Below are positions 57,710 to 64,000 of a DNA stretch of 64,000 nt, in pieces (the stretch's first letter is position 1; every line of letters begins with the position of its first letter). Position numbers and translations under genes: made by a program. The notes under the pieces were generated by a model. That model was not told the origin of the DNA, made no database searches, and worked only from the letters and a program-made list of their open reading frames with translations. Source of the stretch: Aaosphaeria pasadenensis (lineage: Eukaryota; Ascomycota; Dothideomycetes; Pleosporales); the NCBI GenBank assembly GCA_022813625.1, contig JAKLMB010000025.1, positions 62,001 through 126,000 of the forward strand, in the 5' to 3' direction.

Positions 57710-59500
57710 ATGGCTCCACCCAACCCCCCCTTCTTCCCCTTCGACGTCCGTACAGCACTAACAACATTCCCAGCCACACGCAGCGATGCCACAACCCCAG
57801 GAGCCCCAGGGCCTCCCCCAAGCATCGAGGCGATCTCAATAATGATCGGCCTCACAGCCGGCAAAAGCTGCGCCCGCTGCGGCCGCAACTCCAAGAGCCC
57901 CCACCACAAGCGAACCTTCTGGCGGTGCACGGGATTCTGCGTGCTCTGCCAGACCAAGCACGGCCATCCGGGCTCCGTGTGCCCGGTGCTGGGCGCGCTG
58001 AGGTATGCCCATGTTTTCACTCCTGAGTGGTGGCGGCTGAATACCGTGTTGGACGGGTATCCGTACCAGGGGATTCCGCCGGTTGGCGCTGGTGAGGAGG
58101 AGAGTGGCCATGATGTCAATATCAGATCAATGCCCGGTACGCCGGATCTCAGAGCGACTGCGAATCCTGCACGTGGTGCGGGCCGTGGTGGCGCGCGTGG
58201 AGGATCTAGACGTGGAGGCTATCGTGGGAAGAGTCGCGCTGGTTGGAACTCTCTGAGCGCGAGATATGCGCCTGGGGATAGATACATACCTGGGGAGAGA
58301 TACACGCCTGTGGAGAGATACACGCCTGAGGAAGAGGTGGTTCGTCCCAACTCCCGCAACCAGGCGCTCGTGGTAGTTGAGAATTTGCGGAAGAGAATCG
58401 CGGGTACGGAGGACGAGGACGAATGGCCTCGCAAGAAGCCGGCGTGGGGGTATGAGCTTCCGCCGAACGAGATCGCGAAAATCAATACTGACGTCAAGCC
58501 CGAAGCGGCGAAATCGAAAGAGGATATAGCTGAGAGGTTATGCGCATACTCTACTCAGAAACAGGCTCAGATTGAGCAGCAGCAGCGAGAGAAACAGCCT
58601 GGATACGGTGACCTCGTGGCTGCCGGATCGTCCAGATCAAATGCAGCTCCATTGTTGCCTTCCGCAGCTCTGAGGGCATCTAGTATGGGACCTGAGGCTT
58701 CAGATCGAAACAGCCTCCAAGTCATGCCCAAATCCATTGTGGCACCAAGCACCAAGCCCTCTCACGCTACCGATGCAATGAATGAGGTGATGCGTTTGAA
58801 GGACCATGAGACAAAGATTGGGCCCGACTCCAACAAACAGTTTCGGGACTACATCTCTACCAGAGAAGCCGAAGGTTCTGCTAAGCATTGCGATCGGGAA
58901 TCAAACAACGGGCCCCAGAGCCGGCTCGTGGACGATCTGCAGAGACAACTCCAAGCTGCAAGGTCTGAGATCGAGGAACTTCGTACGATGCACCCTACGG
59001 CGCGCCCAGTCCAAGGTGAGCAGATCAAAGGGCCCAATGAACTGTTGAACGATACCCGCAAGGATACATCCAGGCACGGCACTGAGAGAGCAGCGATGCA
59101 GGTGCACATTCGATCTGCAGAATCAGATAGAGATGCAGATCGCGAGCTGGCGAAGACTCTTCAGCCCTCTATCCAAAATCTTCAACATGAAGCAGAGATG
59201 ATGGGAACACTCTTGGCGCGGCTCACAGTTACGCATGGATGGATGAAGGACCGCATCAGGAAGTTGGAATCATACGTTCAGGAGTCTGAGGGTCGCGATA
59301 CGCGCCCCTCTATCGACGAGGAAGTGGTTCCTAGCCGCCCCGTCGAGACAGCAAAGCAGGTGGATGACCAGACGAATCGGAACGGGTTCACTCAGTCAGT
59401 TCCAATGGTATCGTTGTTTGCTCAACAGGGTGAAGCCTCTACCAACGACAGACGTCCAAGCTCCGCATGGCAACCTGTTATCAAAAAAGAACCGGAGTGA
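57710..59500 (+). CDS. Zinc-knuckle-like, RG-rich coiled-coil protein, 596 aa
   Basis: Single exon, 596 aa. A cysteine/histidine cluster at residues 54-91 (C54-x2-C57, C73, C77-x2-C80-x5-H86-x4-C91) resembles a CCHC zinc knuckle preceded by a second metal-binding pair. An RG-rich stretch follows (GAGRGGARGGSRRGGYRGKS, about 151-172), then four tandem short repeats of the form RYxPGE (RYAPGD, RYIPGE, RYTPVE, RYTPEE). The C-terminal half is charged and helical, with a heptad-like coiled coil (residues about 390-540: VDDLQRQLQAARSEIEELR). Zinc knuckle plus RGG suggests RNA binding; this is inference. It ends IKKEPE, a SUMO-site-like motif (K-x-E). Confidence 0.78.
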   Translation: MAPPNPPFFPFDVRTALTTFPATRSDATTPGAPGPPPSIEAISIMIGLTAGKSCARCGRNSKSPHHKRTFWRCTGFCVLCQTKHGHPGSVCPVLGALRYAHVFTPEWWRLNTVLDGYPYQGIPPVGAGEEESGHDVNIRSMPGTPDLRATANPARGAGRGGARGGSRRGGYRGKSRAGWNSLSARYAPGDRYIPGERYTPVERYTPEEEVVRPNSRNQALVVVENLRKRIAGTEDEDEWPRKKPAWGYELPPNEIAKINTDVKPEAAKSKEDIAERLCAYSTQKQAQIEQQQREKQPGYGDLVAAGSSRSNAAPLLPSAALRASSMGPEASDRNSLQVMPKSIVAPSTKPSHATDAMNEVMRLKDHETKIGPDSNKQFRDYISTREAEGSAKHCDRESNNGPQSRLVDDLQRQLQAARSEIEELRTMHPTARPVQGEQIKGPNELLNDTRKDTSRHGTERAAMQVHIRSAESDRDADRELAKTLQPSIQNLQHEAEMMGTLLARLTVTHGWMKDRIRKLESYVQESEGRDTRPSIDEEVVPSRPVETAKQVDDQTNRNGFTQSVPMVSLFAQQGEASTNDRRPSSAWQPVIKKEPE

Positions 59501-60297
59501 AAGGCCAGATTATGCCCTCTTTCAGTGGGGGTAAAGAAACTGTGAGAATTCTCACCTGTGAAAATTATAATGTACAATGTCTAGTAGCTGGCGAGAGATA
59601 GTTTAGTAGCGGATGTGACGCTATTCTGCTTCTTCAGCAATGCCAACGAGTGTAGAAATATAAAAAGTCCTGCAAAACATCTTAGAATCTGCGTGCATAT
59701 TGACCAGTAATATGTTCTTCGATACATCCACCTGAACCCATAAGTCTATATCTACCAAGTGCTTTTGCCATTTAAATCAACTTTTGTTCGACTTAGCATT
59801 ATTTCGCAATCCCTCAGTAGGGGCAAGAATTTCCAAAAGCACTGGAAAAGGGCGATGGTTGATTTCTGAGCGGAAGCATCTGTTGAAAAGAACTCTTTGA
59901 TAAAGTTGGATTCTCTGTTTGTTTGTTGTTTTAACTGTTTTTCAACTGCATGAATGACGTTCAATCGACATGTTGGAATGGTCACCGTAGTTTTGAACAT
60001 GGGCAAATATGACTCATGTTTGGGGTTTGAATTGAATTGTTCGTGACATTCAGTATTGAATATTGACCTATTGCAACTTGCTTGTATCATGACGCAGAAA
60101 AAATATAACGTTTGTGAGGCTCAATTAATCGAATCGTCCCATGTTTTTCGCTAAGTCAAACTACCCGACGCACGGTCCATATCGCCAAAAAAGTGTATCC
60201 ACATCCACCATCACCCAACCCAACTCTCGCCTAGAGCAAAAAAAAAAATCTTTTCCACAACAACGTCGAGCAGTGGATTCAAAGGACAAAAAAGAAA
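59501..60297. other. Intergenic region
   Basis: 797 bp between the zinc-knuckle gene and tRNA-Ala. AT-rich, no supported gene. An A-run at 60239-60248 lies on the 3' side of the minus-strand tRNA; as T-run on the minus strand (starting about 50 nt past the tRNA end) it could serve as RNA polymerase III terminator. Confidence 0.5.
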
Positions 60298-60369
60298 TGG
60301 ACTTGCTGGGAATCGAACCCAGGACCTTTCCCATGCTAAGGGAAAATTATACCACTAAACCACAAGCCC
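60298..60369 (-). tRNA. tRNA-Ala (anticodon AGC)
   Basis: 72-nt cloverleaf on the minus strand. The acceptor stem GGGCTTG pairs with CAAGTCC, giving a G3-U70 pair, the main alanine identity element, and the discriminator base is A73. Anticodon stem TTCCC/GGGAA encloses the loop TTAGCAT with anticodon AGC. The T-arm CTGGG-TTCGATT-CCCAG is perfect. The D-arm has the box A pattern TGGTTTAGTGG and the T-arm the box B GGTTCGATTCC. There is no intron. The D-stem is weak with a short loop; the tRNA is otherwise normal. Confidence 0.93.
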
Positions 60370-60404
60370 AGATGACTTTGTTGAAGATTTCGTGACTTGT
60401 CGAG
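60357..60404 (-). repeat. tRNA 5' end plus flank, source copy of duplicated segment
   Basis: This 48-bp segment (first 13 nt of the tRNA plus 35 nt of its 5' flank) matches 62846-62893 over its whole length without gaps, at about 42 of 48 positions, in the same orientation. Confidence 0.8.
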
Positions 60405-62845
60405 GAAATATACCCGGCACCATGACGAGCACATTTCAGGGAACGATCGTGACGGCATTTTAAATCTCTTCTCTACATTTGATCCTTTAGTATCGGTGTA
60501 TTGTACGGAGCTCGAAATCTAATTTCAATATTAGGGGCGTCGCAGATTGCCTAGTGGCGTATAAACGATCTCCGCCGTCGCTATTCTTATTAGCTCCAAG
60601 CACAGTGCACTCTTCTAGCAAAGGACTCCCCCTGTTGGTTGAATAGCGGGCCTACGCTTCTTGAAATCCATTTTCCAATTTGATACTGTGAGCCCAAATC
60701 GAAGGCTAGATACCTTTTCTTTGAATCAGTGTTTAGTTTTAGATTTTCAGTTTCAGGGGTTCGCGATTCTTCGGAACTTGGCTAACCCGCGAACATGAGA
60801 GTCGCTTAGCAGCGTCTGGCGTATAGAGAGATACACACTCTTTCTGAATATCTTCCTTATTGAGAATATAGGTAGATATTATACGCTTATCCTAAGCTGT
60901 AAACTTGTAAACTTGTCCTTGGGATACAAAGTCGTTTTTCAAGAATTTCGGAGACACACACTCAACTAACTCGGATTAGCGCTTGTGCACTCTACTCTGA
61001 ACGTCTATGGTGTGATCAAACTTGCCTATGCTCATGGCAATATCCTTTGGAAGAGCATGTGGTGAGATGATTTGACAAGTCGAGAGCCTTTGAAATGTAA
61101 ATACATAGAGATGGATGCATTGACATCATAACTACTTCGCTACTCGGCGATCTATAAACACAGTAAGACGCACGTAAATTACCAGATCTTGGCTGAGTCT
61201 TTCTTGTTCGTAAATCTTGCTACAAATATGCCAACGAGCCAGTATGTACTAGCCGCGATCCGCCTCATGCTCTACTACTATGTACACTAGAGTGTGCGGA
61301 AAGACCAGCCCCTGATATCACTGAGATATCGTGAGTTCCGTTCATAAAGGTTTCGCCATTGCATTTGTTTAGTGTACATAATTGCTGTTTTGAGCGCGAC
61401 CCACGCATTTGCATAACCTTATCAAAAGAGTTGGAAAGAACATGTTTGACGTTGTCGAAAAGATCCTCGAAGTTCCTGTCCGCTATAGCTTCGCACTTGT
61501 CTTCTATTAGGAGCGTCGTTCCCAACCTTCCATATGCCGCCACTGCTGCTTCTTCAACTATTTAGATCTCATAGAAAGCGCTCGAAGGCCACATAGAGAG
61601 ATAAAACATAACATCCACGGCCATCTCCCTCCACCTCTCTCACAACAAACTTGCCACCAAAACTTCGTTTCTTGTTTTGTACCCTCGAGGAACACCTATT
61701 TGTTTATCCTTCGCCTCCCTTTCGTTTCTTTGCCCCATGTTGCTTCTTCTCATCTCCCACATGCTCCGTTCATCTTTTGGACCTCAGAGATACTCTAGTC
61801 GTGGCTACACTCTCTCCAGCCATAGTTAACTACCAGCCAGAGAGAGTCCTGCGTCATAGCTAGAGATTTATCGTCATCACCGGTCCGGATTTCAAATCGA
61901 CTGAAGAAACCACCTACTCGCCTCGTCGAACTTCCCACCCAGCTTCCAACTGAAACCCATCGATCTGCGGTGGCAAGAGGGAGGGTATCGTGGTTCTGTA
62001 ATGGTTTTCTCAAAGGTAGGGATGGCCCCCCAGTGATCTGGATTTCCCCTTTGCCCCATGATGGAAAAACGCTTGTCTGAGAGGCGTCTGGTGGGTTGCA
62101 CCCGCGAATGCTAGGTGCGTTACCCCCTTTCGTCGTATTGATGACTACTAATCAAATACTACATCTGAGGGTGTAAGGAGATTCAGCGAGGGCGGCCGGG
62201 GGTTTTGTATTGCACAGAACTTCCTCCCCCACCCTACTCAGTCAAGTGTGATTTTCACGCAGGCTGACCCAAAGGAATGGGTGCAGGTCGGTCCATGGTT
62301 CGTCCGCCAAATTCTACCTCAACACTTAGGTCAACCAAGGGTCGGTATGAGATACTCTTGCGAATCCTCTCTTTCACTTTCATGGGAGTTTGTTTGAATC
62401 ACAAAGATGTTACCAACTTTGAATTTTTGCAGCACTTTGATTGTGAATGCGAATCTGTAAACCTTTGTGATGTTACTGTATCATAAATTACTCTTCTGTT
62501 TTGTCCCGTAGTCCGGCAATTCCCGGCAATCCCCAACACTCCAGTCCCAACCCATTGTTATCCACCCGTCTTGATATCTCCTGCCATTTCGAATGGCCCC
62601 GCTTCTTGCGAAGGAGACGTGTCCAAAATTTTCGTTAAGCACTATTAATGCTGGTTGGAATAACGTGGATTGTAAGCCTGCTGGAATCGGTCGATGGAAG
62701 TGTCTCCATGGTTCAGAGTACCTCCAATGACCAGATTGTTGAAACATGGTATCCCCTTGCCAAAAACAGGAAAGAACTGCGGGCGGTTCCAATATGTCGC
62801 TGATAAAAAACGTTGAATTAGACATCCCTTGAAGCTGGTTCACAA

Positions 62846-62893
62846 AAACCACAAGCCCAACTGATTTTGTTGAAGTTTTCGTGACTTGCTGAG
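62846..62893 (-). repeat. Duplicated tRNA-flank fragment
   Basis: Gapless 48-bp match to 60357-60404, same orientation, about 2.49 kb apart. It contains only the first 13 nt of the tRNA, so it is not a tRNA gene. Confidence 0.8.
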
Positions 62894-63233
62894 TTCTTAT
62901 TCCCATTCCTAGCAACACCGAAACGACGCAGTATTGCAATCCCACACGAAGTGTTATAGCAGTACTGATAGGCCTCAACTGATGCAAAACTGTTTTTGTG
63001 AATTTTAGACAGGATTCATTTGGATAGGTGGGTCGGCGGGCGGATTATACAACCCTAGCGTGAGCGATGTGGATATACTTGCCCTAACTGACTGCACATT
63101 ATGGACTAATCCTGTGTCAATATTTCCCCAGGACTCGGTTCTAGAAAACTCGATAATGATTTATGATCGAGTGCAATTCAACCTTTTATTTGGTTGAATA
63201 CTAATTTCATCAAATATTGCAGGTCAGCTTCAC

Positions 63234-63561
63234 AGTTGCACGGATAGAGAATAGGAATCAGTGGACGTATTGTGTTGAGGTAGCAACAAGTACCCGATTG
63301 AGAGTATTAGCGGATAGAGTAGCAATTGTAGACTCGCTCTAGTCCTTTCATTTCCTGAATAGCAATCAAGCTCCAATATCTGATTATCCTGTATGCAAGT
63401 ATTAGGCATGTATTTGTCGGAAGCATATGCAATTTCTTGCTTTGCTATCAGTATGATCCAATTTTCTGGAATTGGCTGTGACCTAAAGAAAAACCGCAAA
63501 TCTTCTCAATCGGGTACTTGCTGCTACCTCAACACAATGCGTCCTCTCTATCCGTGCAACT
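63234..63561. repeat. Inverted repeat with 200-nt spacer
   Basis: Left arm 63234-63303 and right arm 63504-63561 are reverse complements. They differ by a 12-nt insertion in the left arm (63251-63262) and two substitutions. The spacer is 63304-63503. The right arm lies just past the stop codon of the SPRY-like frame. Confidence 0.88.
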
Positions 63562-63604
63562 ACGTCCATGGTATTACTCTTCCATCTGGGTTCGAGGATT
63601 GTGA

Positions 63605-64000
63605 CTACGCAAAAGAATCCATCATCCATGACGCAGTCCTCGCAGGCCTTGAAAACACTTTCCCACCTTTGAAGTTGACCGTGATCTTGCACGGGCCATT
63701 TCGATGAGTGATTGTTGGATATAATTTCCTGTATATGACTTTGCTCTTACGGCGAGCTTTGCGTACAAGTTTGTCAGCATTCATTGTTAAAGGGACGCCC
63801 TGGGGCATGTGTGAAATCATAAACCTACCAACAAGCGTTTCGTTGAGGGTGAAATAATATTCATCTCTTTTGTAATCGATACCACAACCGACGACATCCC
63901 CTATCCCAAAGGGATGCTTTGCGTCGAACGCTTGGGAGCTCCTAGATTGGCTCTCGTAGATATATCCATCGTCTCCGTGGTAACCTGCTGTCCACACATT
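63605..64000 (-). CDS. SPRY-domain protein, 5' part outside the window
   Basis: The visible 3' part encodes a SPRY/B30.2 domain. The sequence TAGYHGDDGYIYESQSRSS, then HPFGIGDVVGCGIDYKRDEYYFTLN and KLYPTITHRNGPCKITVNF, follows the typical strand order of the domain (GYHGDDG, GDVVGCGID, FT-N, LYP, VNF). The frame runs unbroken from the right edge to a stop at 63605. The stretch 63828-63739 (90 nt, GTAGGT...AAAG) looks like an in-frame intron, because removing it joins LNETLV to IYRKLYP as in other SPRY domains. The end after VNFKGG is atypical, so a further intron or damage by the inverted repeat is possible. In fungi such domains occur in RanBPM-like proteins and at the end of NLR-like proteins; which applies cannot be seen. 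Confidence 0.75.
   Translation of the reverse strand, partial: NVWTAGYHGDDGYIYESQSRSSQAFDAKHPFGIGDVVGCGIDYKRDEYYFTLNETLVGRFMISHMPQGVPLTMNADKLVRKARRKSKVIYRKLYPTITHRNGPCKITVNFKGGKVFSRPARTASWMMDSFA

Larger units (their letters stand above)
60370..63604. other. Gene-poor, decayed stretch
   Basis: 3.2 kb, AT-rich, with no convincing gene. Frames at 61265-61543 (-), 61892-62101 (-) and 62481-62987 (-, 168 codons) have plausible composition in parts but no recognisable domain, and could be gene or transposon remnants. It contains the second copy of the tRNA-flank fragment and an inverted repeat. Confidence 0.45.

Overview
The window is nuclear DNA of a filamentous ascomycete (Pezizomycotina). Evidence: split genes with 42-142 nt introns, mostly about 50 nt, that begin GTAAGT, GTATGT or GTGAGT and end in CAG, TAG or AAG; fungal-type families (AA9 polysaccharide monooxygenase, Zn2Cys6 regulator, secreted intradiol dioxygenase, fungal Rad26/ATRIP); and a tRNA-Ala gene. 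A Dothideomycete-like genome is my guess, but the class cannot be fixed from sequence reading alone. I reconstructed 20 protein-coding genes, two of them cut by the window ends, and one tRNA. Every multi-exon model was checked by hand for splice dinucleotides and reading frame.

Layout. 0-3 kb: a truncated GNAT acetyltransferase (-) diverges from a FAD-dependent amine/amino-acid-type oxidoreductase (+). 3.4-10.3 kb: an accessory block rich in secreted proteins (a 223-aa secreted protein, an AA9 LPMO, a small VOC/glyoxalase-like enzyme, a 156-aa six-cysteine secreted protein and a 319-aa fungal-specific secreted protein), all with readable TATA boxes. 11.6-18.9 kb: an aldehyde dehydrogenase, a cysteine-rich multi-pass membrane protein, an APH-like kinase-fold protein that lacks its catalytic aspartate, a 50-bp minisatellite and a 128-aa orphan. 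19.8-30.9 kb: a housekeeping block of MCM3 (replicative helicase subunit), Rad26/ATRIP (checkpoint), CDP-diacylglycerol synthase and a mitochondrial-type PPR protein. 31.6-36.5 kb: a Zn2Cys6 transcription factor and an MFS transporter in tandem on the minus strand. 39.7-41.0 kb: a secreted intradiol dioxygenase. 42.1-55.8 kb: two very large, largely disordered conserved-type proteins transcribed head-to-head from a gene-free 6 kb interval. 57.7-59.5 kb: a zinc-knuckle/RGG-like protein. 60.3 kb to the end: tRNA-Ala, a decayed gene-poor stretch with a duplicated tRNA-flank fragment and an inverted repeat, and the 3' part of a SPRY-domain gene.

MCM3 and Rad26/ATRIP, both acting at replication forks, are convergent neighbours. 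The secreted block fits a plant-associated or saprotrophic life style (cellulose and aromatic attack plus candidate effectors), but no coherent biosynthetic cluster is visible. I found no clear new multi-gene system. The best leads are the catalytically altered AA9 enzyme, the APH-like pseudokinase, the tRNA-flank duplication and the unexplained 6 kb promoter interval.
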